A DNA stretch of 64,000 nucleotides from Telopea speciosissima (taxonomy: Eukaryota > Streptophyta > Magnoliopsida > Proteales > Proteaceae). The stretch's first letter is position 1; each line of letters opens with the position of its first letter. Shown here piece by piece: positions 45,366 to 55,077 of this stretch. Location: positions 10,000,001 through 10,064,000 of the forward strand of contig NC_057916.1 of assembly GCF_018873765.1 (NCBI RefSeq). The letters are read 5' to 3'. A program made the translations under genes and the position numbers. A model generated the notes under the pieces. That model was not told where the DNA came from, searched no databases, and worked only from the letters and a program-made list of their open reading frames with translations.

Positions 45366-45802
45366 TTTTGTTTCATGATCTTCATCCTCGTTTACTGCAC
45401 CGCGGGTGTCTCTGGTGGGTATTCCATTTTTTTTGCTTCTTTCTCTGTTTTCTGGTGTTTACAATTTGATTATAAACAATGTGTGTGTGTGTGTGTGTGT
45501 GTACAGGAGAGCATATTGACCCAGCAGTGACGCTTGGGGTTTTCTTAGCCCTTAAAGTGTCACTAATCTGTGCTGTGATGTACATGGTGGCACAATGCTT
45601 GGGTGCAAGGTGTGGTGTAGGGCTTGTAAAGGCCTTCCAAAAGTCTTACTATGTGCAGTATGGTGGTGGGGCAAATGAGATCTGCGATTGCTACAGCAAA
45701 GGTGTGGGTTTGGCAGCTGAAATTATTGGTACCTTCGTCCTTGTCTACAATGTTTTCTCTGCTACTGATCCCAAGAAAAGTGCTAGAGACTCCCATGTCC
45801 CC
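45366..45802 (+). pseudogene. PIP aquaporin exon 1 end plus exon 2 (copy 3)
   Basis: The only copy with part of exon 1: a frame ending at 45414 reads FMIFILVYCTAGVSG, the conserved end of PIP exon 1, followed by a GT donor at 45415. A (GT)n tract at about 45479-45503 precedes the acceptor. Exon 2 (45507-45802) reads [20 protein letters not shown], keeps [20 protein letters not shown], and ends [18 protein letters not shown] and RDSHVP before GTAAGT. The NPA motif is DPA. It is more like functional PIPs in the helix-3 end ([12 protein letters not shown]) than the other copies, so it may be an independent or older copy. No exon 3 or 4 follows. Confidence 0.85.
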
Positions 45803-46261
45803 GTAAGTTCACCTGTTTTAGTTGTAAAATAGAGTATTATTAGAAGCGATATAGAAAGCATTCTCAATTCTCTTGTTAATCCCCATGGAAAAATGTTCTA
45901 ATAGAGAACTTTTGCTCCACTCAATTCACCGTGGGTGAATGATAACCTTGTTCCTTTAGGAAAGAGAAGAAAATTATGATACAACAACAAAAGAGGGGTA
46001 AGATGCTCCATCAGGCAAAACCTCGATAAAAGACCCCAGTCCAATACAGCGTGGCCCACTATTATCTGTTGGCATTTTCATTGATGATTGTTGTTCAATT
46101 TCAATGCCTTGCTTCACTTTGTTCTGCTGGGTTCATTTTATTTTCCTTCTTATATTTAAAAAAGAATGATAGTCATTGAAGAGAAAGGAATTTTTTCAAG
46201 TAATGATTAATAACTCTCGTCTCTCTCTTTTTTCCCTTTAAACAGTTGTGTGTGTGTACAG
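45803..46261. repeat. Truncated block A4' upstream segment
   Basis: From about 46003 (gatgctccatcaggcaaaac) this is collinear with 37930-38243 of A1, but the RAE1 exon and everything before are missing. The stretch 45803-46002 is unclassified. Confidence 0.5.
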
Positions 46262-46557
46262 GAGGGCATAATAACCCAGCAGTGACGTTTGGGCTTTTCT
46301 TAGCCCATAAACTGTCACTAATCCATGCTGTGATGTACATGGTAGCACAATTCTTGGGTGCAATGTGTGGTGTAGGGCTAGTAATGGCCTTCCAAAAGTC
46401 TTACTATGTGCAGTATGGTGGTGGGGCGAACGAGATCGCCGATGGCTACAGCGAAGGTGTGGGTTTGGCAGCTGAATTTATTGATACTTTCATCCTTGTC
46501 TACACTATTTTCTTTGCTACTGATCCCAAGAGAAGTGCCAGAGACTCCCATGTCCCT
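46262..46557 (+). pseudogene. PIP aquaporin exon 2, copy 4 (NPA intact)
   Basis: Open exon with GTAAGT donor: [60 protein letters not shown], then [12 protein letters not shown]. This is the only copy of the GHNN type with an intact NPA motif, so it may be closest to the ancestor of the array copies. It still lacks exons 1, 3 and 4. Confidence 0.88.
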
Positions 46558-46798
46558 GTAAGTTCATCTTGGTGGGTGGGACAACCAGGTTTTTTTATCG
46601 CCGCCACAACTGAATTTCTTCCTTCTTCCTCTTTTCTCTTCTTTATTTTTTAGTCATTCCCTCGCAGTGCACATTCTATTTTGCGCTTGAAGTGAAGCAT
46701 TTTATCTAATCTTTATGCATTTCTTTTTATGTGTGAAACTTGATAGGGTTTTTAGAGCCGATTTGAGTTTAAAATCCTTAGTTGGCTTGGAAGATGTA

Positions 46799-47070
46799 TG
46801 GACCTCCAACTCTGATCTTACCAGCAGATTTGGGATTCCATCTCCCTTGATATTAGAGCGAAGCTTTCGGCAGCTCCTCCCTCTTTTTGTAATGACACCC
46901 CTAGGAACAGACTTATTGTTGTCTCCTGGGGTCTATCCTTTGTTTCCTTTTCTTCCCCTAGCCAGCAAATTGGCTGATGCCGGGGTTTCTTATTTTTTGT
47001 TTGGTTGCTCCCCCTTGAGGGCCCTGTAATTTTCCTTTCTTCTTGGTAATGAATTTCTTATTCACCCAAA
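46799..47070 (+). mobile_element. L1 LINE 3' end, inserted in block B2
   Basis: Starts abruptly (gacctccaactctgatctta) and ends in a short poly-A (acccaaaaaaaa). Its second half matches the 3' end of the minus-strand L1 at 3.8-5.8 kb (ttattgttgtctcctggggt and ttcacccaaaaaa). In B1 and B3 the same position reads straight through (gatgtatgtaaaattgcacg), so this is a later, heavily 5'-truncated insertion. No clean target duplication is visible. Confidence 0.8.
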
Positions 47071-47368
47071 AAAAATTGTGCGTGGTGATTATTCAGCTTA
47101 AGCACATGAGTCGTATGAAACTACAGCTGGCACGTATCTCTGATGCCACCTCCTCTATATAAATATTTTCCATTGACCGTTTTTGGTTTGCACATGTGAC
47201 CAATATAAGGCTGGAGCTGTGTCTGTATAACAATGATTAACATCTATTTAGCTAATATAATGAAGAAGCTTAATTCTATTCATGTGGTAAGCTAGGTTGA
47301 TTCTAACAATGTTTTAGGCTGGAGGTCATGGGTAAGAGATTCCTCGACAAGGATTGGTTTTTTTATTA
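47071..47368 (+). promoter_or_regulatory. Promoter-like segment of block B2
   Basis: Collinear with the B1 segment at 42860-43140, with the TATA-like motif tatataaata at 47156-47165. The G-box is changed (gcgtggtg). About 120 bp present in B1 are missing just before the Pack-MULE insertion site. Confidence 0.45.
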
Positions 47369-47442
47369 GGGTAAATTACACGGTGACCCCCTGAGGTTTG
47401 CCCTAAATACAGTACGATCCCCTGTGTTTCTGAAATATACAC
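47369..47442. repeat. Pack-MULE left TIR
   Basis: About 74 bp; complementary to 49182-49255 with a few mismatches and one small indel (gtgaccccctgagg against gcgacccctgagg). Confidence 0.88.
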
Positions 47443-47789
47443 TGTGACCCCCTGAGATTAGGTTACTTGTTACACTCAACCCCAGTCCGTTAGATCATTC
47501 CCGTTAGTTGCTGACGTGTTGGTGATTGATGCCGTAAAATGACAAATATACCCCTAATGGGGTGTGTGCTTACCATTCTGCCCATAGGGCAGCCTGAACT
47601 TCACACGATCGTCTCTGCTTCTTTTTCTTCTTCTCTACTTCTTCTTTATCTTCTTCCTCCTCCTGCAAACTCATCTGCCCCCACACGTTGCAACCCCATC
47701 TTCTTGCTTTGCTTCACTTCCTTTACCTGGATTGTTAGCGGATGAAGAGCGGGCGCAGGAGGAGGAAGAAAAACTGGTGGACAAAAAGG

Positions 47790-48317
47790 AGTTGCAGTGA
47801 CGAAGCAGGGCTTTGGCACTTTCAACGTCAAGAGCTTCGGTGCTAAAGGCGATGGACGAAACAACGATAGCAAAGTAATTATGCTTAATTCCCATTCTTT
47901 TTTCCTCTATAAATAATTTATTCTTCTTCTTTTTTATCTTGATAAGTTTTAGAGATCTTTAACCCTAAATTTCGTTCTAACTTACGCAGGCCTTTACAGC
48001 GGCATGGAAAGCAGCATGTGGATCTTCAGGTTCTGTGAAGCTTTTCATACCAAAAGGGACTTTCTTACTCGGTCCCATTAAATTCGTTGGTCCCTGCAAG
48101 ACCATTGATTCCATTACAGTTCTGATGCAGGTTATCATCTTGTTTCTTCATTTCTTTACTTTCCTTTCTTCTCATACAGATTGAATTTGTCCATTAATGT
48201 GTCATTTAATTCTCTCTGCAGGGTTTCTTGAAGGCAACCACAGATCTGAACAGGTATGGTTCTTCGGATGATTGGATCGAGTTTGGAGGGGTGGAAGGAT
48301 TGACATTGACCGGATGG
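47790..48317 (+). pseudogene. Captured polygalacturonase (GH28) N-terminal exons
   Basis: Three exons inside the Pack-MULE. The first ends at 47874 and reads GFGTFNVKSFGAKGDGRNND, SK. The second is 47990-48130: AFTAAWKAACGSSGSVKLFI, then PKGTFLLGPIKF. The third is 48222 to about 48317: GFLKATTDLNRYGSSDDWIE, then FGGVEGLTLTG. This is the conserved N-terminal region of plant polygalacturonases, which hydrolyse pectic homogalacturonan in the cell wall. Splice sites (GT/AG) are kept and no stop interrupts the exons. The catalytic NTD, G.DD and RIK motifs lie further downstream in the family and are absent, so no active enzyme is encoded. An upstream in-frame Gly-rich stretch may be the original pre-domain; a signal peptide is not evident. 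Confidence 0.88.
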
Positions 48318-48501
48318 GTAGAAAAACCTGGTTGCAAGCTCAAAGGGCCAATCAAAATTATATAATCGTTCTCATGGGAATGCAGAATCTCCATTCATCT
48401 ATGAATCATTGGGGAAATTGATTCAGGAACTATAAGGAAGAAAGCTTAAATCTTTCAGCTCTAAGTGAGAAATAGGGGAGAAATCAGAGAAGACCCATTA
48501 C

Positions 48502-48754
48502 CTGGTGGCTGGTTGAATCCAAGAACATCATATTGACACCACCTCCAATCGCCTTTATCGCATTTGATATCGACAGAAACATCTTTAAGGACTCCAAATC
48601 CGGGGATAGTGAGGTCTTTCTTCTCTTCTTCATTGATCAAAACTAACCTTTCTTATCCTTTACAGAACTTCAATCTGAAATCAGAGGTTATATGAAACCC
48701 CTTCCCTAAGCTGCTCAGTGCTCTCTCCACAATCCCAACATGCCCATCACTCAT
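48502..48754 (-). pseudogene. Captured MACPF/CAD1-like first exon
   Basis: Minus-strand ATG at 48754 opens MSDGHVGIVERALSSLGKGF, then HITSDFRLKFCKG, a single in-frame TAA, and ERLVLINEEEKKDLTIPGFG, VLKDVSVDIKCDKGDW, to a GT donor after about 48502. This is the N-terminal region of plant MACPF-domain proteins of the CAD1/NSL1 group, which restrain immune-type cell death. The catalytic-style MACPF signature lies later and is not included. One stop codon in place of a charged residue breaks it. It lies convergent to the polygalacturonase piece, and the two were probably captured separately. Confidence 0.75.
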
Positions 48755-49181
48755 CTCTGAATCTCTGAGTCTCCTCACTCTTATGAATCTAATGAGAAGA
48801 ACAAAGATGTAGAGAAAGAGATAAGAGATGAGGAACAAATGTGAAGGGAAAAGGGAAGGTGGGTATCTGTAAATTGTAGGAAGGAAAGTTCCGTTTCATT
48901 GTTTCTGTTCTTGATGAACCACAATTGTAGGAAGCAAAGGAGCTGCGTCTTGGCCCTTCTCTTTCCCGGCCTATGGGATCCTCATTAGACTGTCGCTGGA
49001 GTTTGCGAAGCACTCACCAGTGCTGGTATAGGACGGAGTCAGACCTTGAGGCCTCCACTGCGGATCCCATAACGTCCTTGTGGCTGTTAAGGTCTCCAAG
49101 AGGGGGATTTGGAGCTGTTTAATTGAAGGGAAAAATTGGCATTTGAATTTTATTCTTAACACCATCCACTTAAAGGTGCTG

Positions 49182-49255
49182 AGTGTATATTTTAAAAACA
49201 CAGGGGGTCGTACTGTATTTAGGGCAAACCTCAGGGGTCGCCGCATAATTTACCC
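49182..49255. repeat. Pack-MULE right TIR
   Basis: Inverted partner of 47369-47442, ending aatttaccc directly before the 9-bp target duplication. Confidence 0.88.
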
Positions 49256-49264
49256 TTTTTATTA

Positions 49265-49627
49265 TTATTATTTTTATTGTGATCCGAGTTTTCATCGTTA
49301 TTCCTATCAGAAAAATTGCTGTTATCAGCCTGTTTCTCTTCTTTGATAAACTCACTAGTACTTTAAAGCAACAGCCGATCACTGGTTTACTCAGTATTCT
49401 TTTTCTTATTAAAAGAATTGTATGCCATATGTTTGCCTATTCTATTAGGTCTCAATAGCATCTCTATGTGAAATGTTATTTTCCAATGCTCTCTATTAGC
49501 TCTGAAGCATGATGTTATTGTTCAATTCTTTCTTTCTGATATTAATTCTGTGTTATAGTTGTTTTTATGTATGTCTCATTTGACGGCAAGTTAAGTGTAA
49601 ATTGTTCTTTATTTTCTCAATTGACAG
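49265..49627. repeat. Block B2 after the Pack-MULE
   Basis: Collinear with B1 43255-43615 (tgatccgagttttcatcgtt onward). No gene. Confidence 0.6.
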
Positions 49628-49951
49628 GTCGACACAACTGCGTCTGAAAGGGAGTAGTTATTGCTTGTGAAAATCTCCGAGCTTGAAACCAGGTAGATCA
49701 TATTGTGAATCAAGCAACTGGGTTGAACCTTCATATGTGAACATTATCTCTTTCTGTTGGACTTCGTGTTTGCTTGGCCAAATGGAACAAGAATCTGAAT
49801 TACAAACAAGACATAAAAGTGATTCTGACATCCTTTTACAAAAGAAAAAGGAATCTCTCTTTCCTCTTATATATTAACTTTCCTTTTCCTTTGATGTAGG
49901 ATGATTAATCTAATTGATGAGGTAGCTGAGGCAAGGTTGAAACATCTACAG
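49628..49951 (+). pseudogene. Unidentified coiled-coil exon pair, B2 (stop in exon)
   Basis: Exons 49628-49692 and 49900-49951, same as in B1, but the glutamine after SERE is TAG at 49655-49657. The second exon (MINLIDEVAEARLKHLQ) is intact with GTAAGT donor. Confidence 0.55.
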
Positions 49952-50237
49952 GTAAGTGGCTGAGGAAGGTTCCTTTTGAGCTCTTCTGAATTGAAAGGTA
50001 CCGCATGATTTTGTAATAGAAACACTGACTTTCCTAGATAAAGTGCATTTTAAGTTGAAATAATTTGATTAAATACCCATTTTGCATTATTGATTCAGTC
50101 ATAAACAAATAACGTGAGAAGGAGGGAGGGAGAAACAGACTTCCCCAGATAAAGTGTATTGCTGGACTTAATACCCATTTTTCTGTAATGGTTCATCAAT
50201 CATAAACAACATGAGTGAGAGAGGGAGAGAGAGAGAG

Positions 50238-50497
50238 ATGGGTGATGGTATTTTCAATTGGAATTTGAACTGGGCAGGAGCAGAGGAGGAACTTTGGGAG
50301 TATTATTTGATGGCTGTATTCCGTTCAAGCTGAAGGTGAACTTTTATGGATTTAAGACCAGCACTGCTTTTCGGAGCTCAATGTTAGGAGATGAAAAAAA
50401 AAACATAAGGGAGGAAGCGGACGTGGAAGAAGAAGCTATTGAGGAGGGGGAGGAGGAAGAAGCCTCGTCTTCAAATTCTGTACTGCTAAAACCCTGA
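50238..50497 (+). other. Short acidic ORF region, B2 copy
   Basis: Second copy of the region at 44226-44488. The Glu-rich frame reads MLGDEKKNIREEADVEEEAI, then EEGEEEEASSSNSVLLKP with stop at 50497; it is one codon shorter than B1 through an in-frame change in the acidic tract. Confidence 0.4.
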
Positions 50498-50518
50498 CCG
50501 GAAAAAACCTTTAGAGTC

Positions 50519-50659
50519 ATGAGACAAACTCTGTTAAGATTCGCTCCCCTCTATACTCGCCGCAATCTGCTCTCCCCTCCGAATTGCGGAAGACCAAACC
50601 CTTTTTCTGCTTCCATCATCAATGTCACTTCAACTCCTTCTTCGAAGCTGAGGAGCTAG
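50519..50659 (+). pseudogene. Presequence-like ORF, B2
   Basis: ATG at 50519 opens 46 codons, MRQTLLRFAPLYSRRNLLSP and onward through PNPFSASIINVTSTPSSKLR, to TAG at 50659. It is rich in Arg, Ser and Leu with no Asp or Glu, as expected for a mitochondrial or plastid presequence. After the stop, a frame with INDNPPPVPETRLTQ continues before another stop. The parent gene is not recognised. The B1 copy is closed at codon 3. Confidence 0.45.
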
Positions 50660-50916
50660 TTCTTCTCATCCATCAACGACAACCCTCCTCCTGTTCCTGA
50701 GACCAGGTTAACCCAACCATAGAAGAAGAAAGCAGTTACGGTCAATTTCGAAAACATCAGAACCAACGTAGAAGAAATTGATTAAGGAAAACAGGCCTGT
50801 CCTATGCATCTTCTTCTACTCCCAATCCCTCCCTTTACTATAGCAGCCATCACAGTGGATTCTTCTATATTTAATTGCTTGCAATTTTATAATCTCTGTT
50901 CTTTTCTATGGCGCAG

Positions 50917-50980
50917 AGTTCAAGTTCTTGTTTTAGTCCCGAGGGAAATTACCTTGTCGCTACTTCTTGGGACAACCGGG
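50917..50980 (+). pseudogene. RAE1 exon fragment (ATSWDN block), B2
   Basis: After CAG ending at 50916: SSSSCFSPEGNYLVATSWDN, then R before the sequence switches to the junction segment. This matches the first WD repeat of RAE1/Gle2 better than the B1 copy. In the normal gene this exon precedes the VHHTFATSGSDG exon, which here sits in block A of the neighbouring unit. Confidence 0.75.
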
Positions 50981-51177
50981 TTTTTTGATCGCCGCCTCAA
51001 TTGAATTTCTTCCTTCTTCCACTTTTCTCTTCCTTATTTTTTAGTCATTGTAATTTGTGCTATTTTGATGTGAGGATCGTAATCTACTCTGTTCTTATTT
51101 CCTTCTTCCTCTTTGGCTTTGGATTTTGGGTTTTAAATCTTAGTCCTGTTCATAGTCTGAGTTTTTCATAATTATTT
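50981..51177. repeat. Junction segment between B2 and PRP4 copy 2
   Basis: ttgaatttcttccttcttcc and the following tagtcattgtaatttgtgct, as at every unit junction, then an intron-like ggctttggattttgggtttt that precedes the PRP4 exon in all three copies. Confidence 0.6.
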
Positions 51178-52329
51178 TTGGAAGAGAGGGGAGAGAGAAG
51201 GAGAAGGATCGGGACAGGGACAGGGACAGGGAGAGAGATAGGTACAGGAATAGGGAGAGGGAGGGGGAGGGGGAGGGAGGAGAGAGAAAGGGAGAGGGAA
51301 AGAGTTCGGGATAAAGATAGAGGTAGGGAGACTGAGAGTGATTGGGTGGTCAGACATCTATATGATGGTCATAATGATGCATATGGTGGTCGAGATAAGT
51401 CGAAAGATTCCAGGCATTTGAAAGATGAACCGGATTACCACTACAGGAAAGGAAAAAAAGATCCAGTAAAGGTGCCCAGCATCATGGATGATGATCTGGA
51501 AAGGCGTGAAAAGAAACCATTGAGGTATACGATGTCATTTAATCATTGGATGTATCTTATATGCTGCTCTCTGCTTTTAGAGATGAAGAGGTAGAAGAAG
51601 ATTGTGAAGATAGGGTTTAATTACAACTAGTGGAACAAGAAGAGGAGGATCTTGACTGAATTAAGGAGGAGAGCAGGAAAAGAAGGCAGGCCATACTAGA
51701 AAAATATAAACAACAAGAATCGCAAGCAGGTTGTACCTCATGGTCAAGCCTCAACTAAAGGTGTCATCCACTTCCAAGCTAATTGTGTTCTCTATATTTT
51801 GATGTTTTGGAGTTTTATTTTTAGTTTATGACTGCTTTCTTTGTGGCTTTTATTCATTGTTCATACTAAACCATAAATGCTTTGGATCAGAGAATGGTTC
51901 TCTCAATGTCGACAAGGCAGCAGAACAGTAACTTCCTCCAAAAGCGGTTAATTCTACATCTGTCATTTCTGTATGGAAATCACCTTCATGTAATGGAACT
52001 TTGTCACATGAGAGTACTTCTGGTGTTGGGGGTTTAGGGGATGGGACTCCAAAGGTTTGTAGATGACCAATTAACAATTAGATGTTTTTTAAATTTCTTG
52101 CATACGTGGGTAAGCATGATTTGCATGAATCAACCCCAAGCTTGTCTACCGTGGTTCTTTTGATTCCTTATGTGACCTTGGGTGGTTTATTTTTTATTTT
52201 TTGAGCCTGGATATAATAACTGCGATTACTTTAAGATGTTAATTTCACCAATTTGTGCAGAGTGAGAGATCAACAAATATGTTATGTGATAAAATTTTCG
52301 GAGAGAGACCTGCTGGAGTTCGTAAAACT
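51178..52329 (+). pseudogene. PRP4 kinase copy 2, N-terminal exons only
   Basis: Four exons: about 51178-51524 (Arg/Glu-rich, then DWVVRHLYDGHNDAYGGRDK, HLKDEPDYHYRKGKKDPVKV, SIMDDDLERREKKPLR), 51581-51760 (DEEVEEDCEDRV then TAA, with further frameshifts), 51891-52054 (GSLNVDKAAE, frameshift, then a 51-bp in-frame deletion relative to copy 3), and 52261-52329 (MLCDKIFGERPAGVRKT). These match the low-complexity, charged N-terminal half of plant PRP4 kinases. The kinase domain is absent: collinearity with copy 1 ends at about 53434. Clearly a pseudogene. Confidence 0.85.
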
Positions 52330-53434
52330 GTAGATGTCGTTCTATTTCCTCTCCCCTCTAATTGCATTAAGCTCTTGCATTCTCACATTCAAAGTGTTGG
52401 CTTTCTTCTTTGTTTGCTGAACATTTAATGTAGATAATAGAAAGCTGAACTAGGTTTCTGGAAAATCGTGTATAATAGAAAACTGATTTGAATAACTAAA
52501 TGAAGTATATGGTTTGTCCTGCCTGAGATAGCATGTTCAACTGAAGCCACTTTAGACCTGCTGGTAATCCAATGGTCTCTCCTTTTTCTTGTAATTTGTA
52601 CATTCACCACATGAGCAGTATGTTATGGGTTTTTAGTGATGGCCTACTATTGCGGTTGGAGAAATGTGTTTTGGCATTCATGGATGCTTTCCATAGCGAT
52701 GTATTATAATCCAGCGATTGATAGAATATTTCTTTTATATGTTGTCATCTATTTTTCTTATAAATTTGTTAATTATTGTGACTTTACGAGATTGAAAAAG
52801 GTTTCACTGGTGAACCATATCTAGAGACTTCTAGGACTTTGTCTATAGTTGGTTGAATGTGATCACATCTTCATGAAGATATTGATAGAACATAAAATCC
52901 ATCAATAAAGCAATAGTATTTTTTAATAACTAGCTAAAGAAAATCGGTAAAGACCTCTTAAGGAGTTGCCTAGTTTGGGAGTTTTAACGTGTTAAAAAAT
53001 TTGGGTGCAACTCTGGATTTAGGAGTCAAATACAACAGTTAACACTTAGACAACCCAGCACTTTAATATAAATAACAAATTAAAGTGGTTGAAATTTAAA
53101 TCTGATTCCAAATTAATATTTGAACCATTAAACAATCCGACACTATCACATCGAGCAAATTAAACTTGCTGAAACTTAAATTTAATTGCAAATGAACATA
53201 CTATGCTAATTTTAAAGGGAATTGCATACTTATGCTAAACTTCTAAAATGTTGCTTGGTATTGCAACTTATTTAAATAAAAAAAAGCTCGGTATTATAGT
53301 ACAGTGATTCTGTAGGTCAAAAGTAAACTCAATGTATCTAGTTCAGCTGCCCTATAAGAAAACCTCTTTGACCTGACGTAGTCTGTTGGACCTAAGGAAA
53401 AGCCATGTGTACTGACTTAAGAAAAAATGATCAG
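52330..53434. repeat. PRP4 intron-derived sequence, copy 2
   Basis: Collinear with 56311-57395 (copy 3), and from 53085 with 32213-32550 (copy 1). Small open frames on both strands have no recognised homology. Confidence 0.6.
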
Positions 53435-54438
53435 GAATTTTACTTGAGTTCTTGCAAATGGTAACATTTACCGAGCTGATTATGAAGGCCTTTATTGTAT
53501 CAACTGTGAGGAGTATAAGGTGGTACCCGTCTTTGATTTTCGGAAATCTTTGTTGCTTTATCAACTCTTTTACCAATATGTGCCATGTATGAAGTGTAAA
53601 AACTCCTAGGTAGACACATGCAGAGGTTCTGCCAGCTGTGCCCAAGCACATGTAGAGATGAGATTCACCATTCAACCAACCAGAAATTATTTCAAAGAAC
53701 AAAAAATTTGACCCGATAGAATGTGTAATGTTGATCACACAATTATTTTTGTAGATATGACAGACACAAATGTCTATCATAGAATTGATTTCTTTTGAAT
53801 ACATATTGTGCCGTATAGGTATATGGCCATTATTAAGAATATAATGGATGGGGAGGCTATAATCATATTTTCGGTGGCGGATCGTTCCCTGGTGGAAGCC
53901 AATCAATTATTGGCCATTTCCCCTGCATTTGTACCATATGTTTTAATATGCTGTTATGCATAGGCTGTCCTCATTGTCTAACTGTTAACTATTATTTCTA
54001 TTTGCATATATTGTTATTTATGTTCTTTTCTTTCATTCCTAGACCTCAGGGAGGTTGAATATTGTGTCCACTGTATGTCTTTTCTATTGGCATTGATTGT
54101 GTGATTGAATTGAGTATAAAGAATAACCACTTTCTGCATTTGCTGGAACATGACATTACTACCTTTTAAAGAGTTAATTCTTCTAAATATTCCCTTGGAT
54201 AATTTGATGAAGAGTCATGTTTACATTTTCTAAACACAAAATTTCCTGTATTTTGCTCTGGTTAAAAATGCAGGATGAGAGGGAACTACTTGAAAACAAC
54301 TGTTGCCTCAGGCACCTAAAGCCTTGAAAATGAGAGGAGGACAACTTCTTCTTTGCCTTATCGAAGTATCAAAAATCCTTGGAAGAGATTCTAAGTCAAA
54401 ATCCAAACTCCGTGCAGCCTTCTTTTCGTTTGGATGAG
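53435..54438 (+). pseudogene. Organellar methionyl-tRNA synthetase (OVA1-like) exon fragments
   Basis: Two exons of a class I MetRS. The first (53435-53519, donor GTGGTA) reads EFYL, a 2-base loss, then VLANGNIYRADYEGLYCINC and EEYK. The second (54274-54438, acceptor CAG, donor GTGAGG) reads DERELLENNCC, then a damaged stretch with a TGA, then NFFFALSKYQKSLEEILSQN and SVQPSFRLDE. These are adjacent segments of the plant plastid/mitochondrial MetRS, which charges tRNA-Met; the CINCEEY block is near its zinc/CP region. The HIGH and KMSKS motifs are not here. It sits exactly where PRP4 copy 2 breaks off. The minus-strand open frame over 54308-54562 is a shadow. Confidence 0.82.
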
Positions 54439-55077
54439 GTGAGGATGATAAACGTCCCCCTTTGGTTTGACTGAATTGTTCACTTTTGCCTCTCTCTGTG
54501 TCTTCAATAAATGCTAACATGAAATATAGGTAACGGTTTTCAGCTGTTGATTGGGTTAACATTTTCCCCCATTCTTTTATTGACTAGATTATTCTTCTTC
54601 TTCTTCTTTTTTTTTGGGGGGGGGGAGGGGGAGGGTGGTGTTGGGGGCACACCATTGTTTTGGAAGTAATCATAAATATCACAGGAATCTTAGAGAGAGA
54701 ATTAAGAATATTATTTTACAAGCTGACATTACAAGACATACTTTTTTGCTCTAGCATACTATTTTAAAGCATACTAGGTGATTGTTTTGTTTTAAGAGGG
54801 TTATGTGGACCAGGAAAAATAAGAATGAATCAATTTCTTTTGAGGCCAAAATAAATGTTTCTTCAGAGCATGAAACCTCCATGGGATAAAAGGTTACAGA
54901 AAAATATTGAAGGTGGATAAGTTTAGGTTTTCATTTATTTATTTTTTATCATTATTGTATTTGGTGGCAGAAAATGTAATTTAGTATGTCGGGCTCAATG
55001 TTCTTGTTTGGCTTTGGATTTTGGGTTTTAAATCTTAGTCCAGTTCTTAGTCTGAGTTTTTCATAATAATTTTTAGA
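54439..55077. other. Segment between MetRS remnant and PRP4 copy 3
   Basis: A T-run then G-run (about 54609-54640), then unclassified DNA. From about 55005 (ttggctttggattttgggtt) it is the PRP4-copy 3 intron. No gene. Confidence 0.5.

Larger units (their letters stand above)
47369..49255. mobile_element. Pack-MULE carrying two host-gene fragments
   Basis: Flanked by a perfect 9-bp target duplication tttttatta (47360-47368 and 49256-49264). Terminal inverted repeats of about 74 bp (47369-47442 and 49182-49255) begin GGGTAAATTA and share TTTGCCCTAAATACAGTACG. There is no transposase. The interior holds polygalacturonase exons on the plus strand and a MACPF first exon on the minus strand, both with introns or splice sites, the definition of a Pack-MULE (Mutator-like element with captured genes). 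The paralogous site in B1 (43243-43262) is empty, so the insertion happened after the B duplication. Confidence 0.93.

Noticed and set aside
47646..47895. Minus-strand open frames over the polygalacturonase piece
   Set aside because: Antisense shadows of the captured GH28 exon.
51178..51594. 138-codon frame starting with GTGTG-like glycine/threonine repeats
   Set aside because: The first part is an out-of-frame reading of the Arg/Glu-rich PRP4 exon; only the second half is the true PRP4 frame.
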